A stretch of 6,877 bases of DNA from Ignavibacteriales bacterium (GTDB taxonomy: Bacteria; Bacteroidota; Ignavibacteria; T3Sed10-11). Below the pieces are notes generated by a model. The model worked only from the letters and a program-made list of their open reading frames with translations. It did not search any database and was not told the DNA's origin. The translations under genes and the position numbers were made by a program. The stretch lies in contig PWJF01000074.1 in NCBI GenBank assembly GCA_003560935.1, positions 1-6,877 on the forward strand. Direction: 5' to 3'. Positions 1 through 5,370 of the stretch are shown piece after piece; position 1 is the stretch's first letter; each line of letters starts with the position of its first letter.

Positions 1-61
1 TTACAGAATATCAAATTTTATCGAACCCAATATATTGATAATCAGACTCCTTACCTTTTCA

Positions 62-100
62 AGTCCGCCGGCGGCGGACTACGCCGCTCCGGAGAGCGGC
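62..100. repeat. Pair of adjacent GC-rich hairpins
   Basis: Two perfect inverted repeats sit one behind the other in AT-rich intergenic DNA. The first has an 8-bp stem (AGTCCGCC at 62-69 with GGCGGACT at 73-80) and a 3-base loop. The second, two bases on, has a 7-bp stem (GCCGCTC at 83-89 with GAGCGGC at 94-100) and a 4-base loop. No T-run follows on either strand, so a classical intrinsic terminator is unlikely. A REP-like dispersed palindrome or an mRNA-stabilising structure between genes is more plausible. No second copy is seen in this window, so a dispersed family cannot be shown here. Confidence 0.6.
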
Positions 101-233
101 TTATACATAACAATATCCACACTCCTCTCTCAAAGATCGATAGTACACCCCCTGAATCTTACAGAAATTATCCTTATATTATCTTTCGTGTTTTTGTGGC
201 TAATCAAACTCTCAATAACCTTAACATACAACC

Positions 234-1439
234 ATGAAAAACAAAAAATCCCCTCTCTCGCTTCACCTTGCTACGAAAGCAATTCACGGGCTGGACATAA
301 ATCCGCGAACGGGTCCGGTCAGTTTACCGATTCATCAGACGAGTACGTACCGTTTTACAAAAACCGAAGAAGCCGTCAGATATGCCGAAGGCGATGAGTC
401 GGTATACGTGTATACCCGCTATCACAATCCGACAACCGACGACGTGCAGCAAAGTCTTGCACTTCTTCTGGATGCAGAAGATGCGGTATTATTCGCAAGC
501 GGGATGTCGGCTATAACGACATCTATTCTGTCATTAGTGCGAAGCGGACAGGAAATCTTAAGTACTCCGTCATTATACGGCGGTACCTATCGTTTCTTCA
601 GAGATGAACTGCCGAAGCTCGGGATCACGGTTCGTTATTTCGATCCGTACGGTCTTCCGAATCTGAAAAAAATGATCAACGAAGAGACGGCTCTCATCTT
701 CGCCGAAACCCCTACCAATCCGACGCTCGAGATCGTTGACTTACAAAAGCTTGTGAAATATGTCCATGATGCAGAAGAAAAATTATCCCGCAACGTATTC
801 ATCATGATTGATAACACGTTTGCCACAATTGTCAATCAACAGCCGTTTAACTTCGGTGTCGACGTAGTGGTGGAAAGCGCAAGTAAATATATCGGCGGAC
901 ACAGCGACGTGATCGGCGGTGTCGCCGCCGCTCGTAAAGTTATTACCAATCGAATACGTCAGACTGCCAAATCGCTCGGAGGTTCGATCGATCCTTTTGT
1001 CTCGTATCTCTTACACAGAAGTTTAAAAACATTTCCATTACGTGTTGAAAAACAGAATGAGAATGCGCTCGCACTTGCAAAGTACTTCGAAACACATCCG
1101 AAAGTAAAGCGTGTCATCTATCCCGGCTTGAAAACCCACCCCTATCACAGAATCGCAAAAAAACAGATGCGTCACTTCGGGGGAATGGTTACCATCGAAG
1201 TAGCCGGCGGTGCCGAGCGTGCTGCCCGCGTCGTCGATAATTTACAAATCGCAATTAACGCGATGAGTCTCGGCGGCGTTGAAACTCTTGTCAGCATCCC
1301 GGTATACTCATCGCATATTTATATGACCGATGCCGAGCTTGACTTACATGGCGTCACACCCGGTATGATCCGCATTTCGGTCGGTATTGAAGATATAAAC
1401 GACCTGAAGGAAGATTTCGACAGAGCGCTGCGAATATAA
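234..1439 (+). CDS. Trans-sulfuration family PLP-dependent enzyme (cystathionine gamma-synthase/lyase-like)
   Basis: Complete 401-residue member of the Cys/Met-metabolism PLP enzyme family (fold type I). These cytosolic enzymes catalyse gamma- or beta-replacement and elimination on homoserine esters, cystathionine or methionine. Visible landmarks are YTRYHNPT at 60-67 (phosphate contact from the partner subunit), LYGGTY at 114-119 with the PLP-stacking tyrosine Y115, IDNTF at 192-196 with the pyridine-nitrogen aspartate D193, SASKYIGGH at 215-223 with the PLP lysine K218, SLGGVETL at 345-352, and R380 in the MIRISVGIED segment, the usual substrate-carboxylate arginine. Length is normal for the family. 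Methionine gamma-lyases usually carry a cysteine where this protein has G117, which argues for a synthase or cystathionine lyase, but exact substrate cannot be read from sequence. The ATG start has no clear Shine-Dalgarno sequence; it is kept because the N-terminus matches family length. The next gene on the same strand was a SAM-dependent methyltransferase, so a methionine/SAM link is possible but inferred. Confidence 0.93.
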   Translation: MKNKKSPLSLHLATKAIHGLDINPRTGPVSLPIHQTSTYRFTKTEEAVRYAEGDESVYVYTRYHNPTTDDVQQSLALLLDAEDAVLFASGMSAITTSILSLVRSGQEILSTPSLYGGTYRFFRDELPKLGITVRYFDPYGLPNLKKMINEETALIFAETPTNPTLEIVDLQKLVKYVHDAEEKLSRNVFIMIDNTFATIVNQQPFNFGVDVVVESASKYIGGHSDVIGGVAAARKVITNRIRQTAKSLGGSIDPFVSYLLHRSLKTFPLRVEKQNENALALAKYFETHPKVKRVIYPGLKTHPYHRIAKKQMRHFGGMVTIEVAGGAERAARVVDNLQIAINAMSLGGVETLVSIPVYSSHIYMTDAELDLHGVTPGMIRISVGIEDINDLKEDFDRALRI

Positions 1440-1481
1440 CAATATATTTTTATATACCTCTCATTGAATGTGTTTCGTCTA

Positions 1482-1523
1482 ATCGGAGGTAAACGAATGT
1501 ATTCGCTTCTATACCCGCCATGA
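1482..1523 (+). other. Possible 8-codon leader ORF (MYSLLYPP-stop)
   Basis: A good Shine-Dalgarno sequence, GGAGG at 1485-1489, lies 7 bases before ATG 1497-1499. The ATG opens only eight codons, encoding MYSLLYPP, then TGA at 1521-1523. A Pro-Pro-stop ending is a known kind of slow-termination signal in bacteria. It lies 90 bases upstream of the broken betaine methyltransferase start, so it could have been a regulatory leader peptide. It may equally be a chance ORF or the N-terminal scrap of a lost gene. No obvious attenuator hairpin was found between it and 1613. Confidence 0.25.
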
Positions 1524-1604
1524 CGGTCCTGTAATAGCTCATCGCAATACTATGTTACTTCACTCTACCATCATTCGGTAATGATCCGCGCACGAATACG
1601 ATAA

Positions 1605-1610
1605 GGGAGG
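1605..1610 (+). promoter_or_regulatory. Ribosome binding site of the betaine methyltransferase remnant
   Basis: GGGAGG is a strong Shine-Dalgarno match. It is only 2 bases from ATG 1613 but 8 bases from the in-frame GTG at 1619-1621. The spacing therefore favours GTG 1619 as the true original start, shortening the protein by two residues. Confidence 0.55.
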
Positions 1611-1612
1611 AT

Positions 1613-2118
1613 ATGAACGTGCAAACATATGGAAAAAAACCGATAGCGGTCAGGCAAACCGACCACTATCAAATGGAATACGTACAACAATTCGTCGAGA
1701 AATGGGACGAACTCATCGATTGGGACAAACGCAAAAAGAGCATCGGCGATTTTTTCATCGAGCTGCTCAAAGCGCGCGGCGCAAAGCGAATTCTCGACGT
1801 TGCAACCGGCACGGGATTCGATTCCATCCGTCTCGTCGAGGCGGGATTCGATGTGGTGAGCGCAGACGGGAACCCGGAGATGCTTGCAAAGGCATTCGAG
1901 AACGGACGGCGGAGTGGTATTATTCTGCGCACCGTGCAGGCGGACTGGCGATGGCTCAACCGCGATATTCACGAAACATGTTCCTTTTACGAAAAGAATA
2001 CGTACGCCGGCTGATGACGGAGGTCGGTTTTCAACGCATCAACACGTATGCTGATTTCCAGGAAACGTACAAAGCGGACGATCCTGATTTTTTCATTCAT
2101 ATAGCGGAGAAAGAATAT
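1613..2118 (+). pseudogene. Glycine/sarcosine N-methyltransferase half (GSMT), internally deleted
   Basis: Remains of the SAM-dependent enzyme that methylates glycine to sarcosine and dimethylglycine, the first two steps of betaine synthesis. Residues 1-121 read like a normal GSMT: DHYQ at 17-20, FVEKWDELIDW at 27-37, the SAM-binding motif LDVATGTGF at 61-69, the acidic end of strand 2 in VVSADG at 81-86, and VQADWRWLNRDIH at 108-120. After codon 121 (about 1975) the frame runs out of homology and stops at 2012-2014. The matching C-terminus resumes from about 1978 in another frame (MFLLRKEYVRRLM, GFQRINTYADFQETY, PDFFIHIAEKEY). From memory of the family, about 100 central residues are missing, including much of the catalytic and substrate-binding part. 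The C-terminal piece runs in frame, with no stop, into the next half at 2119, so the ancestral gene was a fusion. Residual sequence is well conserved, suggesting recent loss. An assembly error is the alternative. Confidence 0.8.
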
Positions 2119-2570
2119 ATGAAACCTGAACAAAATACAACTTATACCGAAGAATATTCCGGTGCGGTCGATGTAACGCGCGATTACTATAACAACTCCG
2201 CCGCCGACCGGGTCTATGCAACGATCTGGGGGGCGAGGATATTCACATCGGAATGTATAATAGCAAAGAAGAGTCTATATTCGATGCAAGCCGCAGAACT
2301 GTCGAACGCATGGCAAAGAAGATACCCCATTTGGATGCCGATACACGCGTCATCGATCTCGGAGCAGGCTACGGCGGTTCGGCACGGTATCTTGCTGAAA
2401 AATACGGATGCCATGTAAGCTGCGTAAACTTAAGCAAAGTGCAAAACGACCGCAATCGCAAATCGAACAAAGAGTACATCGAACGCACAAAAAAAGGATT
2501 ACATCACTGGATCGAAAACGGAAAGAAGGGTAACCTGATTTGGGCAGTGATGGTGTTTCGGAAGGTATAG
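2119..2570 (+). pseudogene. Sarcosine/dimethylglycine N-methyltransferase half (SDMT), frameshifted and internally deleted
   Basis: Remains of the SAM-dependent enzyme that completes betaine synthesis (sarcosine to dimethylglycine to betaine). From Met 2119 the sequence reads VTRDYYNNSAADRVYATIWG. The frame then slips at a six-G run (2228-2233); one more G would restore the expected IWGGEDIHIG. The next frame continues with MYNSKEESIFDASRRTVERM, the SAM motif VIDLGAGYGGSARYL and CVNLSKVQNDRNRKSNKE. It then jumps directly, in frame, to a C-terminus typical of the family (YIERTKKGLHHWIENGKKG, then NLIWAVMVFRKV and stop TAG). The block between, which in relatives holds the rest of the Rossmann fold and the substrate cap, is absent; by memory it is over 100 residues. 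It was the second half of a GSMT-SDMT fusion, an arrangement known from Actinopolyspora halophila. Two independent lesions make an active enzyme very unlikely. Confidence 0.8.
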
Positions 2571-2579
2571 CACTATGTA

Positions 2580-2596
2580 TCTGGCATTCCGCCAGA
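2580..2596. other. Short hairpin between convergent genes
   Basis: TCTGGC at 2580-2585 pairs with GCCAGA at 2591-2596 around a 5-base loop. It lies between the end of the methyltransferase remnant and the end of the convergent glyoxalase-fold gene. No tight T-run follows on either strand, although an A7 tract at 2617-2623 gives a T-run for minus-strand transcripts. A weak terminator role is possible but not demonstrated. Confidence 0.25.
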
Positions 2597-2641
2597 GGCA
2601 GATCAGCTTTTGGCTGAAAAAAACAATTAAATAGATGGAAC

Positions 2642-3595
2642 TCAATCAATAGGCTTCAAATTATCCACGATCTCCTCACGGCGCGGTTCAAGGAATGGCG
2701 GCAGCACAACCGATTCACCCAAAGTTTCCGGATCTTCGTCGACGGCAAATCCCGGCCCGTCGGTTGCGATTTCAAAAAGAATACCGTTTGGCTCGCGGAA
2801 ATACAAACTGCGAAAGTAATACCGGTCGACTTCGCCGCTATTAGGAATTCCAATCGAGTTCAACCGGTTTGTCCATCCATGATATTCTTCTTCGTCCGGA
2901 GTTCGAAAGGCAACATGATGCACCCCACCGGCACCCTGGCGTGCGACAGGTAAATCGGGTTCAACAGCAACGTGCAATTCCGCATGCGGACCGCCATCAC
3001 CCATTTCATACACATGCACTTTCGTGTCACTATTATCCGGCAATGTATATTGTCGCACGTGACGCATAACGAGAACTTTCTGCAAGACGGCACCGGTGGC
3101 TTCAAGATTCGGCACGCTTAACATTATCGGGCCGAGACCGCGAATCCGATATTCGGCCGGTATCGGACTTGCATCCCATATGTGCGGCTCATCGCCCTGT
3201 CCGTTGTCATCGACTAATGAAAGCCGTTGACCTTCCGGATCTTCGAAGTCGAGTGTAAGACGTCCGTCTCGTTCAACAATATCGGATGGTGAGATACTGT
3301 GTTCTTCAAGTCGTTTTTTCCAATAATTCAGTGCCGGATCGCCGTTCACCCGTAAATAGGTTCGAATAATACTGTGTGTACCTCGCTGCTCTCGCGGCAT
3401 ATCCCAATCGAAGAATGTGAGATCTGTTCCCGGGCTGCCGATTGCATCCGCATAGAATAAATGATATGCGCTCACATCGTCCTGATTGACGCTGCGTTTC
3501 ACTAAGCGCATACCCATGACTTGAGTATAGAATCGGTAGTTTTCACGAATGTTTGCGGTTATAGCCGTCAGATGGTGGATACCTTTTAGTTGCAT
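2642..3595 (-). CDS. VOC (glyoxalase-fold) ring-cleaving dioxygenase-like protein, MhqO/MhqA type
   Basis: Complete 317-residue protein made of two vicinal-oxygen-chelate modules. The first opens with [11 protein letters not shown] (5-15) and carries the family signature VKRSVNQDD (32-40), YHLFYAD (44-50) and [10 protein letters not shown] (53-62). The second contains [19 protein letters not shown] (223-241), [24 protein letters not shown] (260-283) and the conserved DEDPETLGE (286-294). H7 or H8, H226 or H227 and E275 are the likely metal ligands by family analogy. Relatives in Bacillus (MhqO, MhqA, MhqE) belong to the quinone/hydroquinone stress response and are annotated as ring-cleaving dioxygenases. 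The true substrate here is unknown. The start has no Shine-Dalgarno sequence, but the N-terminus begins exactly where family members begin. It is convergent with the methyltransferase remnant and appears monocistronic. Confidence 0.9.
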   Translation of the reverse strand: MQLKGIHHLTAITANIRENYRFYTQVMGMRLVKRSVNQDDVSAYHLFYADAIGSPGTDLTFFDWDMPREQRGTHSIIRTYLRVNGDPALNYWKKRLEEHSISPSDIVERDGRLTLDFEDPEGQRLSLVDDNGQGDEPHIWDASPIPAEYRIRGLGPIMLSVPNLEATGAVLQKVLVMRHVRQYTLPDNSDTKVHVYEMGDGGPHAELHVAVEPDLPVARQGAGGVHHVAFRTPDEEEYHGWTNRLNSIGIPNSGEVDRYYFRSLYFREPNGILFEIATDGPGFAVDEDPETLGESVVLPPFLEPRREEIVDNLKPID

Positions 3596-3614
3596 AATGT
3601 ATTCTTTGATGTGT

Positions 3615-3642
3615 AGTGTAATTTCTATTAACTTACTAACAA
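3615..3642 (-). promoter_or_regulatory. Possible sigma70-type promoter for the VOC gene
   Basis: On the minus strand TTGTTA (3642-3637) and TACACT (3620-3615) are 16 bases apart, each matching four of six consensus positions. The -10 element would be about 19 bases before the ATG at 3595, giving a very short leader, consistent with the missing Shine-Dalgarno sequence. Suggested by eye only. Confidence 0.3.
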
Positions 3643-3675
3643 TAGATGTTATATGAGACGTTCCATGGAATAGAC

Positions 3676-3707
3676 AGAGGAATGGTGGAATGATGGAGTA
3701 ATGGAAT
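3676..3707. repeat. Degenerate 8-bp tandem repeat
   Basis: Four successive 8-base units read on the plus strand as AGAGGAAT, GGTGGAAT, GATGGAGT and AATGGAAT (minus-strand consensus near ATTCCAYY). The run ends one base before the outermost copy of the tRNA-derived repeat at 3709, so it abuts the distal end of the array. Confidence 0.5.
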
Positions 3708-3717
3708 TGTCGGGGCG

Positions 3718-3744
3718 GCCAGATTTACTTACAGTGAATCTGGC
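3718..3744 (-). repeat. Inverted repeat mimicking the tRNA T-arm, distal unit
   Basis: GCCAGATT (minus strand, 3744-3737) pairs with AATCTGGC (3725-3718) in an 8-bp stem. After a C/A mismatch, ACT and AGT pair around a 3-base loop. The 3' strand of the stem is the copied tRNA sequence followed by the acceptor strand, so the structure stands where the T-arm stands in the tRNA. The first repeat substitution falls in the loop and leaves the stem intact. Confidence 0.6.
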
Positions 3745-3813
3745 GTATAATCCCGGGGGATATCGCTTTCTATCGGGGAATTTGCAAGATTGAACTGTAT
3801 GCTCGTCGGGGCG

Positions 3814-3840
3814 GCCAGATTTACTTGCAGTGAATCTGGC
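3814..3840 (-). repeat. Inverted repeat mimicking the tRNA T-arm, proximal unit
   Basis: Same hairpin as in the distal unit, with an 8-bp outer stem (3840-3833 with 3821-3814), one mismatch and a 3-bp inner stem. Only the loop base at 3827 differs. Conservation of the stem over both units is expected from recent duplication and does not by itself prove function. Confidence 0.6.
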
Positions 3841-3901
3841 GTATAATCCCGGGGGATATCGCTTTCTATCGGGGAATTTGCAAGATTGAACTGTGTGCTC
3901 G

Positions 3902-3976
3902 TCGGGGCGGCCAGATTTGAACTGGCGACCTCCTGGTCCCAAACCAGGCGCGCTAACCGGACTACGCTACGCCCCG
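3902..3976 (-). tRNA. tRNA-Pro, anticodon UGG
   Basis: The minus strand folds as a full cloverleaf of 75 bases. The acceptor is CGGGGCG (3976-3970) with CGCCCCG (3909-3903), followed by discriminator A. The D-arm has a GCGT/GCGC stem and a loop with the GG pair. The anticodon stem CCTGG/CCAGG has loop TTTGGGA, giving anticodon TGG. The variable loop is AGGTC, and the T-arm GCCAG-TTCAAAT-CTGGC. The C at the start of the acceptor and the TGG anticodon identify proline. CCA is not encoded (the next bases are CGA), so it must be added after transcription. The last 17 bases plus one flanking base are repeated twice downstream. The gene is alone, with no other tRNA nearby. Confidence 0.96.
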
Positions 3977-3991
3977 AATCTCAAGACTAAC

Positions 3992-4020
3992 AATTTACGA
4001 AACTAACGCTGATTAATCAA
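3992..4020 (-). promoter_or_regulatory. Possible promoter of tRNA-Pro
   Basis: On the minus strand TTGATT (4020-4015) and TAAATT (3997-3992) are 17 bases apart, each four of six to the sigma70 consensus. The -10 element ends 15 bases before the tRNA 5' end at 3976, a sensible distance. The -35 element overlaps the last codons of the small ORF that ends at 4013. Confidence 0.4.
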
Positions 4021-4132
4021 GCACTGCCAACATCCCGGCAGCACCTCCGGCAGTACCGATCCATACGGTGTTCATGCGGTCGAATGCGATTGACTGCCCA
4101 CGGTTATGCGGCAGTGTATTCGAAATGTACAT
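4013..4132 (-). CDS. Small 39-residue ORF resembling the C-terminus of a beta-propeller protein
   Basis: A 39-codon ORF with ATG at 4132-4130 and TAA at 4015-4013, immediately preceded by an in-frame TAA. The C-terminal segment GQSIAFDRMNTVWIGTAGG (12-30) is the kind of pattern seen in blades of two-component-regulator or NHL-type propellers (small residues, Asp-Arg, then VWIGT-GG). I read it as the surviving tail of a decayed larger gene rather than a real peptide. There is no Shine-Dalgarno sequence, no signal peptide and no membrane segment. The frame differs from that of the upstream TM2 gene. It could also be chance. Confidence 0.3.
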   Translation of the reverse strand: MYISNTLPHNRGQSIAFDRMNTVWIGTAGGAAGMLAVLD

Positions 4133-4191
4133 TTAAAATGTTGTCGGAATATACTGGTTTTTCGAATGAAGCCAATAGGCGGGAGACTAAC

Positions 4192-4581
4192 TTAAAACCA
4201 CTGCCACTGCCGGACCGGATGTCCACGCCGGAGTTTTCTGGCAATAAAATATGCATCGAGAACAGCTACTCCCCATAAACCTATAACGGCGTACGGTACA
4301 ATTAGTACGCTTATAATGAGAGCTAATATAAACAACGCTACACCTTTGGTAACCTGGCCAACGTACATCTGACCGACCCCTATAACAAGGAAACTCAACA
4401 GAAATGCCAGCGCGGGGCTTTTCGGAGTATTGGCCGGATATACCATCTCCGAAGTTTCAGGGACAGAAAAAGATACATGTCCATAATACGAGGTTTCACC
4501 GATAAAAAACAACTTCCTGCCGCATACTTTACAGTGTGAACTCTCCCGTGCTATTTCCGATCCGCAGCGTGTACAGAACAT
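4192..4581 (-). CDS. Zinc-ribbon plus TM2-domain membrane protein
   Basis: 129 residues from the ATG at 4581. An ATG 18 codons further up would add a tail unlike the family, whereas here MFCTRCGSEI places the zinc ribbon at the N-terminus, as usual. The ribbon is two CxxC knuckles (C3, C6, C17, C20). A linker follows, then a TM2-like module: helix about 57-70 (ALAFLLSFLVIGVG), the turn GQMYVGQ (70-76), a long hydrophobic stretch about 80-107, and the typical LDAYFIARKLRRG ending (108-120). The ribbon probably faces the cytoplasm. TM2 proteins are widespread and mostly of unknown function, so no role is proposed. No convincing Shine-Dalgarno sequence is seen. It is separated from the acetyltransferases by a 238-bp gap and is probably its own unit. 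Confidence 0.85.
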   Translation of the reverse strand: MFCTRCGSEIARESSHCKVCGRKLFFIGETSYYGHVSFSVPETSEMVYPANTPKSPALAFLLSFLVIGVGQMYVGQVTKGVALFILALIISVLIVPYAVIGLWGVAVLDAYFIARKLRRGHPVRQWQWF

Positions 4582-4819
4582 ATTCGCGACTATATCAAAA
4601 TTACAATTATGTGAACTGTAATTATGATGTTGCAAATATTATTCCAAATTAACATTAATCCACGTAATAATTACGATAATAACGAAAATGCCATTATTGC
4701 TTCGAATTCATAAAAATAAGGAGATACTGATATTAGCGAGTAGTAATCTTAACCCCTTAACTATGAAGAAATTTCCGGTATACAGGTAATATTTACTGTT
4801 TCTTCTACAATTCGGTATC

Positions 4820-5368
4820 CTATCTCAATAAATCCTCCGGCAGCAGCGAATACAGAAAGGCATCGTAATGGGTTCCGTTTATCAATAGTCGTTGTCTCAA
4901 TATGCCCTCTTTTTTTGCACCTGCTTTTTCGGCAACCCGTTGGCTCGCACGGTTATCAACAGCGGCAATTATTTCAATCCGCTTGAGCCGTAATTGTTCG
5001 AAGCCAAACCTCGCCGTCAATATTGTCGCCGATGTCGCTATTCCCCGCCGGGTCGCACCGGATCTCACCCAGTATCCCAGGTTACCGAAATTGTGGATCC
5101 GGTTGATTTCATTAATACCAACTCCGCCAAGAAAGTTATCCCCCCTCACATCGGTTATAACGAAGCTATATTCTGTTTCCGATGCCCATTCGCTTCCGCG
5201 CGAACGTACCCAACTGATGCTGTCATCGATAGAATACCCGGGATGACACCAAGATAGCCATGGATAGACTTCATTAATGGACTCACGCGCCGCAATAAAC
5301 AAGGCGTCAATATCTTCTTCACGATACGGTCGTATACAAAAAAGCTCGTTGGAATAATCTGTTTTCAT
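4820..5368 (-). CDS. GNAT acetyltransferase, RimJ/RimL-like
   Basis: 182 residues; transfers an acetyl group from acetyl-CoA, in this subfamily typically to protein N-termini, amino acids or small amines. Seen: the N-terminal IRPYREEDIDALF (12-24), the central strand GGVGINEI (81-88), GYWVRSGATRRGIATSA (98-114) with the acetyl-CoA pyrophosphate-binding loop TRRGIA (106-111), and RIEIIAAVDNRASQRVAEKAGAKKEG, whose N139-S142 and K148-G150 positions are typical of RimJ/RimL. The ATG at 5368 starts 2 bases after the stop of the upstream acetyltransferase. A GTG two codons earlier (5374) would instead overlap that stop by 4 bases; both imply translational coupling. The substrate cannot be inferred. 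Last gene of the likely RidA-GNAT-GNAT operon. Confidence 0.88.
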   Translation of the reverse strand: MKTDYSNELFCIRPYREEDIDALFIAARESINEVYPWLSWCHPGYSIDDSISWVRSRGSEWASETEYSFVITDVRGDNFLGGVGINEINRIHNFGNLGYWVRSGATRRGIATSATILTARFGFEQLRLKRIEIIAAVDNRASQRVAEKAGAKKEGILRQRLLINGTHYDAFLYSLLPEDLLR

Positions 5369-5370
5369 AT

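Larger units (their letters stand above)
3709..3900 (-). repeat. Two 96-bp tandem repeats carrying the tRNA-Pro 3' end
   Basis: Units 3709-3804 and 3805-3900 differ at only two positions (3731/3827 and 3799/3895). Each begins with the same 18 bases, GTCGGGGCGGCCAGATTT on the plus strand, found again at 3901-3918 as the 3' end of the real tRNA-Pro (17 tRNA bases plus one flanking base). The array therefore lies directly downstream of the tRNA in its transcription direction, with three copies of the core separated by two 78-bp spacers. The spacer does not fold as a tRNA by eye and matches no mobile element I recognise. Closest known parallel: the 178-bp repeats after tyrT in E. coli, each with the last 19 bases of the tRNA. 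A remnant of repeated integration at a tRNA attachment site is the main alternative. Confidence 0.9.

Noticed and set aside
100..233. Possible SAM riboswitch upstream of the PLP (methionine-related) gene
   Set aside because: I looked for conserved SAM-riboswitch core segments and a following terminator; none are recognisable.
35..397. 120-codon plus-strand ORF with a hydrophobic stretch overlapping the start of the PLP enzyme
   Set aside because: It runs through the GC hairpins and then out of frame into a clearly coding gene; no ribosome binding site and no family-like sequence.
1570..1585. ATCATT/AATGAT hairpin before the methyltransferase start
   Set aside because: A 6-bp AT-rich stem with no T-run; too weak to call as a terminator or attenuator.
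3709..3918. CRISPR array
   Set aside because: The spacers between the 18-base cores are nearly identical to each other, unlike CRISPR, and the core is tRNA sequence.
3709..3976. Integrated element with attL/attR at tRNA-Pro
   Set aside because: Core copies are only 96 bp apart, the window has no integrase or cargo, and three regularly spaced copies fit a tandem repeat better.
4084..4278. 64-codon plus-strand ORF
   Set aside because: It overlaps the 3' end of the TM2 gene and the propeller-like tail in antisense and has no ribosome binding site.
4771..4790. Imperfect palindrome around GTATAC that might be an operator
   Set aside because: Mismatches next to the central hexamer and a position downstream of a gene end; no promoter nearby.
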